Source: Phenylobacterium sp. SCN 70-31
Lineage (GTDB): Bacteria > Pseudomonadota > Alphaproteobacteria > Caulobacterales > Caulobacteraceae
Direction of reading: 5' to 3'
DNA: 64,000 nt
NCBI RefSeq assembly: GCF_001724605.1
Contig: NZ_MEEX01000007.1
Span: 114,560-178,559, forward strand
This document shows positions 35,633 through 43,725 of this stretch, piece after piece (positions within the stretch are counted from its first letter, which is position 1; each line of letters opens with the position of its first letter). The notes under the pieces are model-generated. The model had not been told where the DNA came from. It made no database searches and saw only the letters and a list, made by a program, of their open reading frames with translations. Made by a program: the position numbers and the translations under genes.

Positions 35633-37084
35633 ATGCTCAAGTTCGCCGAACGCGCACCCGAGACCCAGGAAGCAGCCCAGAAGGGCCGGCTCCCGACCGA
35701 CGGCCCCTCGGGTCACGCGGATCAGGGCGGCTCGGGCCGAGACAACCGGGGCGAGGGGCGGCGCAAGGCCGAGCCGCGGCGTGACGGCCGCGACGGGCTG
35801 AAGGCGGCGCTGGCCCCGCCCAAAGTGGTGGCCGCCGTCGACCTGGGCGCCGCCAAGGTGACCTGTTTCATCATGAAGCCCGACGGCGTGCGCCGGGGCG
35901 ACCGCACGCTCACCACCTGCGGTGTCGGGTACGTCCAGTCGCGCGGGGTGCGCGGCGGCGCGATCGTCAACCTCGACGAGGCGTCCGAGGCGATCGCCCA
36001 GGCGGTGGAGCGGGCCGAGAACGTGGCGGGCGTCAACGTCCAGGGCGTCACCATCGCCACCGCCGGCGGCCAGCTCAGTTCTTCGCGGGTGATCGGCCGC
36101 GTGTCCGTCGGCGCCAGGCCCATCGCCGACAACGACCTCGTGCGGGCGATCCAGAACGCCCTGGCCCAGATCAAGCTGCCCGGCCGCCGGGCCATCCATA
36201 TCCTGCCCATCGCCTGGGCCGTCGACGGACAGGGCGGCGTGCGCGATCCGCGCGCCATGTACGGAAAGACTCTGGGCGTGGAGCTGCTGGTCGTCTCGGT
36301 GGCCGAGACGGTCTTCAACACCCTGGGCGCCTGCGTCGAGCGCGCCCACCTTCAGCTCGAGGGCGTGGTCGCCGCGCCTTTCGTCTCGGCCCTGGCCGCG
36401 CTGGAGGAGGACGAGATGGACCTGGGGTCGGTCTGCATCGACATGGGCGGGGGCTCCACATCGGCGTCGGTGTTCCGCGGAGGCAGCCTGGTGCATGTCG
36501 AGACGGTGCCGGTCGGCGGCCAGCACGTGACCCAGGACATCGCCCGGGGCCTCTCCACCTCCATCGCCGGCGCCGAGCGGATCAAGACGCTGCACGGCAG
36601 CGCCATCGCATCGGCCAACGAGGACCGCGAGATGATCGAGGCTCCGCCGCGCGGCGACGATCCGGGCGCCGGCCCGGTCGTAGCCCCGCGCAGCCTGCTG
36701 AAGGGCATCATCGCCCCGCGCGTGGAGGAGACGCTGGAGCTGCTCCGCGACCGTCTGAAGGCCGCCGGCGCGCCCATCGAGCCCGGCGCCGGCCTGGTTC
36801 TGACCGGCGGCGCCAGCCAACTCGCCGGCGTGCGCGAAGTGGCCGTCCGCGTCTTCGACCGGCCCGTGCGCCTGGGGCGCCCGCGCCGCGTGCCGCACCT
36901 GGCGGATGCGGCGTCCGGCCCGGCTTTCACCGCCGCCGCCGGCATCCTGCACCGCTCGGCGTTCGGGCCGCGCGAGGCCGTGTCGACCAAGCAACTCGCC
37001 TCATCGAAGCTCCGCCGGGAGCCGCTAGACCCCCGGGCCAATCCTCTGGCCAAGGCGGCGGTCTGGCTGCGTGACAATCTCTGA
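35633..37084 (+). CDS. ftsA: cell division protein FtsA
   Basis: A 483-residue actin-like ATPase that tethers FtsZ to the membrane. The core begins VAAVDLGAAKVTCFIMKPDG (about residues 66-85), with IDMGGGSTSASVFRGGSLVH (about 265-284) and VLTGGASQLAGVREVA (about 387) forming the nucleotide site. The C-terminal AAVWLRDNL is the membrane amphipathic helix. The N-terminal extension of about 62 charged, disordered residues precedes the core; a shorter start would need a non-ATG codon. It lies 19 bp after ftsQ. Confidence 0.94.
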   Translation: MLKFAERAPETQEAAQKGRLPTDGPSGHADQGGSGRDNRGEGRRKAEPRRDGRDGLKAALAPPKVVAAVDLGAAKVTCFIMKPDGVRRGDRTLTTCGVGYVQSRGVRGGAIVNLDEASEAIAQAVERAENVAGVNVQGVTIATAGGQLSSSRVIGRVSVGARPIADNDLVRAIQNALAQIKLPGRRAIHILPIAWAVDGQGGVRDPRAMYGKTLGVELLVVSVAETVFNTLGACVERAHLQLEGVVAAPFVSALAALEEDEMDLGSVCIDMGGGSTSASVFRGGSLVHVETVPVGGQHVTQDIARGLSTSIAGAERIKTLHGSAIASANEDREMIEAPPRGDDPGAGPVVAPRSLLKGIIAPRVEETLELLRDRLKAAGAPIEPGAGLVLTGGASQLAGVREVAVRVFDRPVRLGRPRRVPHLADAASGPAFTAAAGILHRSAFGPREAVSTKQLASSKLRREPLDPRANPLAKAAVWLRDNL

Positions 37085-37241
37085 ACGTCGGCTCCGCTGC
37101 GACGCCCGGGCCTTTCCACGTAAGGCGCGCCGTGATCGCCTGATACGCGAACCGGCTTGGCATTGGGGACCCGAAGGCCCAGTTTCCCTCGACACCCAAG
37201 GATCGGCGACGCGGGCCGGTCCCTCAGTTTCGGAGCGGGGT

Positions 37242-37646
37242 ATGAAGGCGGCTTTGGGGATGGGCCTGGCGCTGGCGTTGTTCGGCGGTGCGGCCTTGAG
37301 TGCGACGGTGGACACCACGGTTCCCGCGGTCGCGCCAGTTGAGGTTTCGTCGACCCAGACCGCGCCGAGTGAGACCGCGCTGGTCGCGCCCGAGGCGACC
37401 TTGCCGGGCGACGAGGCGGGCGACCCGTTCGCCGCCCGCGAGAAGCCGACCGACGGTCCTCTGGCCATGCTGGGTCTCGACAAATCCAGCCCACTGCCCG
37501 ATCCGGCCTCCTGGGCCATGATGATCATCGGTTTCTTCGGTGCGGGCTACCTGCTCCGCAGCGGACGCTCGGGCGGCCTGCGCGCCCTTCGCGCCGTCAA
37601 GGCCGGTCGCCAGGTCCGCGGCAAGGGCGACGCAGCGACCCACTGA
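37242..37646 (+). CDS. PEPxxWA-CTERM sorting-domain protein
   Basis: A 134-residue secreted protein. It has a signal peptide (MKAALGMGLALALFGGAALS, cleavage about residue 20), a low-complexity Ala/Pro/Thr/Glu-rich middle, and a C-terminal sorting signal LPDPASWAMMIIGFFGAGYL (about residues 86-105) followed by a basic end. The pattern PxPxxWAMMIxGF is the PEPxxWA-CTERM subclass recognised by exosortase systems in alphaproteobacteria. The start is ATG at 37242 after GGAGCGGGG. It sits between ftsA and ftsZ, where most relatives have no gene. Confidence 0.8.
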   Translation: MKAALGMGLALALFGGAALSATVDTTVPAVAPVEVSSTQTAPSETALVAPEATLPGDEAGDPFAAREKPTDGPLAMLGLDKSSPLPDPASWAMMIIGFFGAGYLLRSGRSGGLRALRAVKAGRQVRGKGDAATH

Positions 37647-37667
37647 CAGCTCCGTTCGTTCGGAGAC

Positions 37668-37686
37668 GGCCCGCGCGGCGCGGGCC
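37668..37686 (+). repeat. GC hairpin after the PEPxxWA-CTERM gene
   Basis: GGCCCGCG-CGG-CGCGGGCC is a perfect 8-bp stem, 21 bp after the stop at 37646. It is preceded by a smaller hairpin, CTCCG-TTCGTT-CGGAG. There is no U-tract, so it may slow rather than end transcription into ftsZ. The rest of 37647-37952 holds the ftsZ promoter region. Confidence 0.5.
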
Positions 37687-37834
37687 TCGGCGGGCGCCCT
37701 GCGGGGCGTCCGCGCCGCCATGTGCGGCCGGCTGTCGGCCGTCCGTAGCGTTACTGTCTATCCCGCCGTTCTTTCCTTGAGGACAAAGCGGAAAATCCTG
37801 TTCGGCCAAGCTCGACCGGGTTCCGACTCAGAGT

Positions 37835-37839
37835 ATGCG
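37835..37839. promoter_or_regulatory. GANTC (CcrM methylation) site in ftsZ promoter
   Basis: GACTC lies two bases upstream of the first CtrA box region and 114 bp before the ftsZ ATG. GANTC methylation by CcrM is known to modulate the ftsZ promoter in Caulobacter. The short motif alone is weak evidence; its position gives it weight. Confidence 0.5.
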
Positions 37840-37840
37840 G

Positions 37841-37855
37841 TTAACACTCGATTAA
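37841..37855 (+). promoter_or_regulatory. CtrA box 1 upstream of ftsZ
   Basis: TTAACACTCGATTAA is a perfect TTAA-N7-TTAA, the established binding site of the cell-cycle regulator CtrA, about 100 bp upstream of the ftsZ start. Confidence 0.82.
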
Positions 37856-37871
37856 GAGTGTCGGCGCGTAC

Positions 37872-37886
37872 TTAACGCATCGTTAC
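37872..37886 (+). promoter_or_regulatory. CtrA box 2 upstream of ftsZ (one mismatch)
   Basis: TTAACGCATCGTTAC matches TTAA-N7-TTAA except for the last base. It lies 31 bp downstream of box 1, three helical turns away, so two CtrA dimers could bind the same face. Confidence 0.65.
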
Positions 37887-37952
37887 TCGGGTGCGTCGGT
37901 CCAGGGGTGTCCGGGCGCGCCAGACCGGAAAAACGGGAAGGACAGGACGTCC

Positions 37953-39467
37953 ATGGCCATTTCTCTCTCCGCGCCGCGCGCGACCGAACTGAAGCCCAGG
38001 ATCGTCGTGTTCGGCATCGGCGGGGCCGGCGGAAACGCCGTCAACAACATGATCGAAGCGGGCCTGGAGGGGGTCGAGTTCGTCGTCGGCAACACAGACG
38101 CCCAACAGCTCCAGTTCGCCAAGACCGAGCGTCGCATCCAGCTCGGCGTGCAGGTCACCCAGGGCCTCGGCGCCGGCGCCCATCCCGAGGTGGGCATGAG
38201 CGCGGCCGAAGAGAGCATTCCCGAGATCGGCGAGCACCTGGACGGCGCGCACATGGTGTTCATCACCGCCGGCATGGGCGGCGGCACCGGCACGGGCGCG
38301 GCCCCGATCATCGCCAAATGCGCCCGCGAGCGCGGCATCCTGACGGTGGGGGTGGTGACCAAGCCGTTCCACTTCGAGGGACGTCACCGGATGCGGCTGG
38401 CCGACGCCGGGATCAGCGAGCTGCAACGCTATGTCGACACCCTGATCGTCATCCCGAACCAGAACCTGTTCCGCGTGGCCAACGAGCGCACCACCTTCGC
38501 CGAGGCCTTCGGCATGGCCGACCAGGTGCTGCACTCGGGCGTCCGTTCGATCACCGACCTGATGGTCCTGCCGGGCCTGATCAACCTCGACTTCGCCGAC
38601 GTGCGCACGGTGATGACCGAGATGGGCAAGGCGATGATGGGCACCGGAGAGGCGACCGGCGACGACCGGGCGCTGATGGCGGCTCAGAACGCCATCCAGA
38701 ACCCGCTGCTGGACGAGGTCTCGCTGAAGGGCGCCAAGGCTGTTCTGGTCAACGTGACCGGCGGCCTGGACATGACCCTGCTGGAGGTCGACGAAGCGGC
38801 CAACGCCATCGCCGAACAGGTGGACCCGGAGGCCAACATCATCTTCGGCGCCGCGTTCGATCCGACCCTGGAGGGCATGATCCGCGTGTCGGTGGTCGCC
38901 ACCGGCATGGACGGCGCCTCGATCGCCGCCATCGAGCCCAAGATCGAACGCCGATCGCTCTCGGTCGAGCCGCTGCGCGCGACGGTCACGCCCCGGGCCG
39001 AACCGACGACCGCACAGGCCGAGCCCGTCGCGGCGACGGCGATGGCGGCCGAAGCCGCTCTCGAAGCGGCGGCGGACGAGGTCGAGCAGCCCGACATCTT
39101 CGGTCAGCCGCAGGCCGTCGCGACAGCGCCGGCCGGCGTGGCGGCGGAACCGGCGACGCCGGCGCCCGTCTCGCGGATCGTCGATCCGGACGCGGTCGAA
39201 CCGGGCGACGAGCGTGACGCGCCGCTGTTCGCCGAGCCGGCCTTCGAGGCCCGGCGTCCGCGAGGCGGCTTCCTCAGCATCTTCGGCGGGCGTCCCCGCT
39301 ACGACGCGCCCGGCGCGACGGCGGCCCCCGCGCCCCGGCCCGCGCCGGCTCCGGCCCCCGCGCCCAGCCGTGGCGGCGCCCAGCCCCTGGAGGCGGTTCA
39401 GCCCGAGGCGGCCGATCCGGCCGAGGACCTGGAGATCCCGTCCTTCCTGCGTCGCCTGGCCAACTGA
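37953..39467 (+). CDS. ftsZ: cell division protein FtsZ
   Basis: A 504-residue tubulin-like GTPase forming the Z-ring. The N-terminal GTP-binding part has [15 protein letters not shown] (about residues 20-34) and the tubulin signature [10 protein letters not shown] (about 109-118). The T7 loop region is [11 protein letters not shown] (about 211). After residue about 330 comes a long Ala/Pro/Glu-rich linker of about 150 residues, as in Caulobacter, ending in the conserved peptide [13 protein letters not shown] that binds FtsA and other partners. It has its own promoter region with CtrA boxes. Confidence 0.98.
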   Translation: MAISLSAPRATELKPRIVVFGIGGAGGNAVNNMIEAGLEGVEFVVGNTDAQQLQFAKTERRIQLGVQVTQGLGAGAHPEVGMSAAEESIPEIGEHLDGAHMVFITAGMGGGTGTGAAPIIAKCARERGILTVGVVTKPFHFEGRHRMRLADAGISELQRYVDTLIVIPNQNLFRVANERTTFAEAFGMADQVLHSGVRSITDLMVLPGLINLDFADVRTVMTEMGKAMMGTGEATGDDRALMAAQNAIQNPLLDEVSLKGAKAVLVNVTGGLDMTLLEVDEAANAIAEQVDPEANIIFGAAFDPTLEGMIRVSVVATGMDGASIAAIEPKIERRSLSVEPLRATVTPRAEPTTAQAEPVAATAMAAEAALEAAADEVEQPDIFGQPQAVATAPAGVAAEPATPAPVSRIVDPDAVEPGDERDAPLFAEPAFEARRPRGGFLSIFGGRPRYDAPGATAAPAPRPAPAPAPAPSRGGAQPLEAVQPEAADPAEDLEIPSFLRRLAN

Positions 39468-39627
39468 CCGCCGGGCGGGGCGGCCTGCGCGCGATCGGGC
39501 AGCCCGCACGAAGATGGGCGCAGGCAAATATTCCCGGCGCCCTGCCGACAGATGGCCGTGCTAACGCCGACGTCACCAGCGTGGCGCGCCGCCAGCCTGC
39601 GCGTCGTCGCCCCCGGAAGGTGACGCC

Positions 39628-41403
39628 ATGTTCGACGCGATGAACGGCCGCGACGTCGTCCGCCATGTTCCAGGCGGCCGCGATGCGGTCGGTCGCGATC
39701 ATCGCGGTCACGATGAGGGGGGCCTGCGCCCTGCGCGGCCGATCCGGGTGTGCTTCTTCTTCAACGCCCAGCGGCATCAGATTTTGCACGGCGTCTCGAC
39801 CGCCGTGGCGCTGTCGCGCCGACCGGGCTTCGAGGTCCATGTGATGTCGCCCAGCATGGCGCACGTGGCCTATGCGGAGCAGACGGCGGCGAAGCTCGGC
39901 GGCGCGCCCATCGTCTTCTCCGGAGCCGGGTCGGCGCTGCTGACGGCGCTTCAGCGCGCGACGGGCGGTTCGGTGCCCCCCAAGGTGCTGAGCCTCGGCG
40001 TGCTGGCGCGGCGCCTGAACGGGTTCGACGCCATCGCCGTGCCCGAACGGACCTCCATCGCCCTGAAGCGGATGGGTGTGGGCGCGCCCCGGTATATCCA
40101 CCTCGATCACGGAGCCGGCGACCGGGCGGCGGGGTTCGACAAGCGGATCGGCGCGTTCGACTTCGTCCTGATGGCGGGTGAGAAGCACCGCATGCGGCTT
40201 GCGCGCGAAGGCCTGATCCATCCGGGCCGGCACGCGGTGGCGGGGTACCCCAAGTTCGAAGCGGCCGATGCGGTGCGCGACCCGCACTGGAGCCCCTTCG
40301 CCGACCGACGGCCGGTGGTGCTCTACAATCCTCACTTCTCGACCCTGGGCTCGTGGGAGCGGTTCGGCGAGCCGGTGCTGCGGGCGTTCGCCGGCCAGGA
40401 TCGCTACAACCTCGTGGTGGCGCCTCACGTGAGGATGCTGGACGCCCGTGGCCCGCAGGCGCGCTGGAGCGCCCTTGCGGCGACGTATGCGGCGTGCGGG
40501 CGCATCCACATCGACACCGGGAGCGACCGGTGCATCGACATGACCTACACCACCCTTGCGGACATCTACCTGGGTGACGTGAGCAGCCAGGTCTACGAAT
40601 TCCTGCGCACGCCCAGGCCCTGCGTCTTTCTCGACGGGCGGAACATCGACTGGGCCGTCGACGAGAACTACGCCCATTGGCGGTTCGGCCCGGTCGTCCA
40701 ATCACCGTCGGGCGTGCTGGACGCCGTCGACTCCGCCGTCAGCGGCCATTGGAGGTTCCTCGACGCCCAGATCGACGGTTTCGCCGCCACCTTCTCGCAG
40801 GGCGAGGCGCCCGCCTCTCGTCGCGCCGCCGAGGCCATCGCGGGCTATCTCGAAGCCGAAGCCGCGACGTCGGCGCCCAAGCCGGTCAGAGGAACACAGC
40901 GCCACCTGCCGCAGGCCGCAGCGCTGGCCGTCGTAGCCGCCGTGGGGGGCTGGAGCGCCAACGAAGCCGTGGACCACAGGCGGGGCGATCCCGAGTTCGT
41001 GGAAGAGGCGGTGGCTTCTCACCGCACCACGCTGATCCGGGCGTCCATGAAGTCGCAGCCCGAGGCCCACGTGCTCGATCCAGTGGAGATTCGCGCCGCG
41101 ACGGGACTGCGCGTGCCGCCGCTTTCCACCCGATGGGCTCTGACCGACGTGCAGATCTATCCCTCGGACTGGGGACCCATCGTCCAGGTCGCGGCGGTCA
41201 CAGAGCGGGGCGAGCCCGTTTCGCTGGTCGCCATGAGGATCGACGTGACGGCGGACCGGGCGCCCATCCTGCGCACCCATAAAGGCGAACGCGTGGCCTA
41301 CTGGGAAGACGGCGGCCAGGCCTATGGCGTGGTGGGGGCGATCCCGGCCAACCGCCTCCTGGGCCTGGCGGCGGAGCTGGCCCGGGCCGCGGGGCCGAAC
41401 TGA
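39628..41403 (+). CDS. CDP-glycerol-transferase-like domain fused to anti-sigma periplasmic domain
   Basis: A 591-residue fusion. Residues about 40-410 resemble TagB/CDP-glycerol glycerophosphotransferase-type GT-B proteins (VCFFFNAQRHQILHGVSTAV, LDHGAGDRAAGFDKR, VLMAGEKHRMRLAREGLI, TTLADIYLGDVSSQVYEFLR). One transmembrane helix follows at about 429-450 (AAALAVVAAVGGW). The remainder matches the C-terminal half of ECF anti-sigma factors (DPEFVEEAVASHRTTLIRAS, VQIYPSDWGPIVQVA, GERVAYWEDGGQAYGVVG). The usual zinc-finger anti-sigma domain is missing. One uninterrupted frame covers everything. Function of the composite is unknown. Confidence 0.75.
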   Translation: MFDAMNGRDVVRHVPGGRDAVGRDHRGHDEGGLRPARPIRVCFFFNAQRHQILHGVSTAVALSRRPGFEVHVMSPSMAHVAYAEQTAAKLGGAPIVFSGAGSALLTALQRATGGSVPPKVLSLGVLARRLNGFDAIAVPERTSIALKRMGVGAPRYIHLDHGAGDRAAGFDKRIGAFDFVLMAGEKHRMRLAREGLIHPGRHAVAGYPKFEAADAVRDPHWSPFADRRPVVLYNPHFSTLGSWERFGEPVLRAFAGQDRYNLVVAPHVRMLDARGPQARWSALAATYAACGRIHIDTGSDRCIDMTYTTLADIYLGDVSSQVYEFLRTPRPCVFLDGRNIDWAVDENYAHWRFGPVVQSPSGVLDAVDSAVSGHWRFLDAQIDGFAATFSQGEAPASRRAAEAIAGYLEAEAATSAPKPVRGTQRHLPQAAALAVVAAVGGWSANEAVDHRRGDPEFVEEAVASHRTTLIRASMKSQPEAHVLDPVEIRAATGLRVPPLSTRWALTDVQIYPSDWGPIVQVAAVTERGEPVSLVAMRIDVTADRAPILRTHKGERVAYWEDGGQAYGVVGAIPANRLLGLAAELARAAGPN

Positions 41404-41548
41404 GGCGAGGCGGACGGAGGGCGGTGGCGCGCGCATCGGGGGGCGCATTGGGCGCGAACGCGCCTCAGGATCGTCACGAAAGGGTCACGCCGCCCGGCGG
41501 CCGCATCGACTAGACTCGGGGCCAAGCCACCTCCGGGAGAGTTTTGTC

Positions 41549-41767
41549 GTGACCGGTCAGCGCATCATCTGGGTTTCGCCCGTCGCCGGCGGATGGGCCG
41601 TGCTGTGCGCAGGGTTGCAGCCTCTGCTGTTCCGCTCGGGCGGCCGGGCCGAAGCCCAGGCGCGCCGGCTCGCCGCCTGCCTCGCCCGCCTGGGCCGGGC
41701 GGCTCAGGTGCGCATCCTGGACCGGTCGCAGAACCTCGTGGGCGCCCAACTCTATCCTGTGAACTGA
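41549..41767 (+). CDS. small DUF2188-like protein
   Basis: A 72-residue protein starting at GTG 41549 after CGGGAGAG. The pattern (IIWVSPVAGGWAVLCAG, then FRSGGRAEAQARRLAACLAR and VRILDRSQNLVGAQLYP) fits the DUF2188 fold, in which a substrate-less domain reads W-x-V...A...A...G. Function unknown. A longer in-frame reading from 41324 is unlikely, because it has no coding resemblance before the GTG. Confidence 0.7.
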   Translation: MTGQRIIWVSPVAGGWAVLCAGLQPLLFRSGGRAEAQARRLAACLARLGRAAQVRILDRSQNLVGAQLYPVN

Positions 41768-41822
41768 ACCGATCCGTTCCGGGTCGGGCCGGCGACCGGT
41801 GTCCCTTCGGGGCCTGAGCGGT

Positions 41823-41855
41823 CGCCCGAAGGCGCGAAGGCAGGGCCTTCGGGCG
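41823..41855. repeat. perfect 11-bp hairpin upstream of lpxC
   Basis: CGCCCGAAGGC and GCCTTCGGGCG are separated by 11 bases, in the 277-bp leader between the DUF2188 gene and lpxC. Another short palindrome, GGCGATCGCC, follows near 41893-41904. There is no U-tract. It could fold in the lpxC 5' leader or end the preceding transcript. Confidence 0.45.
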
Positions 41856-42044
41856 GACAGACCGTACGCCTGCGCGGCTTCCGGAGGGTTTGGCGGCGAT
41901 CGCCAAGTCTCGGATTCCATGCGGATTTCGGCGCGAAACATTGCGAAACACGAAGTGCTTTGCTGCGGTGCATCAATCGGCTTAGCCAGACGTTGGGGCA
42001 AAGGTTCGGTCGTCGCACCGCGTATCGTTGCAGGAAGGTCCGCC

Positions 42045-42932
42045 TTGGCCGCGTTTCAACATACCCTCCGGTCTCCCGCACTGTTCGCCGGGATCGGCGT
42101 GCATACGGGCGCCTATGTCCGCGTTTCGGTCCGCCCGGCGGCCCCCGATGCGGGCGTGGTCTTCGTGCGCACCGACGTCCGGGACGCCGACAACCGGGTC
42201 CCCGTGAGCGGCGAGGCCGTGTGCCGCACCCAGTTGGGCACCGTGATCACCAACGCGGCCGGCGTCACCGTCTCGACCATCGAGCACCTGATGGCCGCCT
42301 TCGCGATGCTGGGCGTCGACAACGCCGTGGTGGAGCTGGACGGGCCGGAAATGCCGATCATGGACGGTTCGTCCGCGCCGTTCGTCCGCGTGCTGGATCG
42401 GGCGGGTCTGCGCCCGCAGGAGACGCCGCGCCGCTTCATCGAGATCCTGGAGACCGTCGAGGTGGTCGACGGCGACAAGCGCGCCGCGCTCAAGCCGGCC
42501 GACGGCTTCGAGGTGGCGTTCGAGATCCGATTCGGCAGCGCCGCGATCGGCCGTCAGGCCATCGACATGCCGATGGACGAGGCGGCGTTCCGCGCCGAAC
42601 TGGCCGATTGCCGCACCTTCGGCTTCGCGCACGAGGTCGAGGCCCTGCGCGCCATGGGGCTGGCCCGGGGCGGCTCGATGGACAATTGCATCGTCGTCGA
42701 CGGCGACCGGGTGCTGAACCCGGAAGGCCTGCGTCGGCCGGACGAGTTCGTTCGACACAAGGCGCTGGACGCCATCGGCGACCTCTATGTGCTGGGCGGA
42801 CCCATCCTGGGCCGGTTCGAAGGCGAACTGGCGGGCCACGCTCTGAACAACGCCCTGGTCCGTGCGCTCCTGGCCCGGCCGGACGCGTGGCGTGTGCGCA
42901 CCCTCGTCGAGGATCTCAAGGAAGCGGTTTAG
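42045..42932 (+). CDS. lpxC: UDP-3-O-acyl-N-acetylglucosamine deacetylase LpxC
   Basis: A 295-residue zinc enzyme for the committed step of lipid A synthesis. The start is TTG at 42045, six bases after a strong AGGAAGG, giving MAAFQHTLRSPALFAGIGVH, the usual family start; the upstream in-frame stretch has no similarity. Zinc ligands are in STIEHLMAAF (first His) and RHKALDAIGD (second His and Asp), and MDGSSAPFV is also conserved. It keeps the usual position shortly downstream of ftsZ. Confidence 0.95.
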   Translation: MAAFQHTLRSPALFAGIGVHTGAYVRVSVRPAAPDAGVVFVRTDVRDADNRVPVSGEAVCRTQLGTVITNAAGVTVSTIEHLMAAFAMLGVDNAVVELDGPEMPIMDGSSAPFVRVLDRAGLRPQETPRRFIEILETVEVVDGDKRAALKPADGFEVAFEIRFGSAAIGRQAIDMPMDEAAFRAELADCRTFGFAHEVEALRAMGLARGGSMDNCIVVDGDRVLNPEGLRRPDEFVRHKALDAIGDLYVLGGPILGRFEGELAGHALNNALVRALLARPDAWRVRTLVEDLKEAV

Positions 42933-43035
42933 CCGCTTCTCTCCCGCAGAGCGCCCGCGGCTCCCGTCGCAAAGAGACGGGAAAGTTGCGAACCGTTTGC
43001 AATCGTGTCCTAATTCCGGGCAGGGAGATTTCGCC

Positions 43036-43647
43036 ATGGCCGACGACGCCAGCACCCAGCTCGACGCGCTCTACCACCGTCCGCACCCGCTGACCGTGGC
43101 CAAGGATATCGGGGTGATCGACGCCCACGGTCGCCGCTTCATCGAACTCTCGCCCTTCGTCGCCCTGGCCAGCGTCGGGCCGGACGGGACGGTGGACGTC
43201 TCGCCCCGCGGCGGCGGGCCCGGCTTCATCCGGGTGTCGGAAGACGGTCTGAGCCTGCTGATGCCGGACCGGCCGGGCAACAACCGCCTGGATACGCTGC
43301 GGAACATCGCCGAAGGGTCCGGCGAGGTGGGGCTGATGTTCATGATCCCCGGCGTGGACGACATCTACCGCGTGAACGGGCCGGCCAGCCTGGTGGTGGA
43401 CGACGAGCTGGCGAAGACCTTCGAGGAGTTCGGCAAGCTGCCGAAGAGCCTGCTGAAGGTCGACGTGCGCGAAGCCTATCTCCACTGTCCCAAGGCCTTG
43501 ATGCGCGCCGACCTGTGGGGCGACAGCCACAGGGTGGACCGCGCCAGCCTGCCGTCGCTTTCGGACATGATCAGCGACCAGCTCAAGCTGGAGCGGCCCA
43601 AGGCGACCCACGAGCAGCAGGTCGAGGGCCTGCGTCAGACGCTCTGA
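43036..43647 (+). CDS. pyridoxamine 5'-phosphate oxidase-family FMN-binding protein
   Basis: A 203-residue split-barrel flavin protein of the PPOX class (MSMEG_1061-like). Conserved parts are PFVALASVGPDGTVDVSPRGG (about residues 38-58), LLMPDRPGNNRLDTLRNIAE (about 75-94), VGLMFMIPGVDDIYRVNG and EAYLHCPKALMRADLW. The start is ATG at 43036 after AGGGAGA. Reaction unknown; flavin binding is expected from the family. Confidence 0.85.
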   Translation: MADDASTQLDALYHRPHPLTVAKDIGVIDAHGRRFIELSPFVALASVGPDGTVDVSPRGGGPGFIRVSEDGLSLLMPDRPGNNRLDTLRNIAEGSGEVGLMFMIPGVDDIYRVNGPASLVVDDELAKTFEEFGKLPKSLLKVDVREAYLHCPKALMRADLWGDSHRVDRASLPSLSDMISDQLKLERPKATHEQQVEGLRQTL

Positions 43648-43725
43648 GCCTTCGGGCGCCGTTTGCTCGCCACAAGTGGTGGTGTAGAAGCGACTCTCCG
43701 CGTGGGGGCGCGCGCTGGTCTTGAG

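Noticed and set aside
42932-43035. Possible terminator between lpxC and the PPOX gene
   Set aside because: No stable stem followed by a T-run was found.
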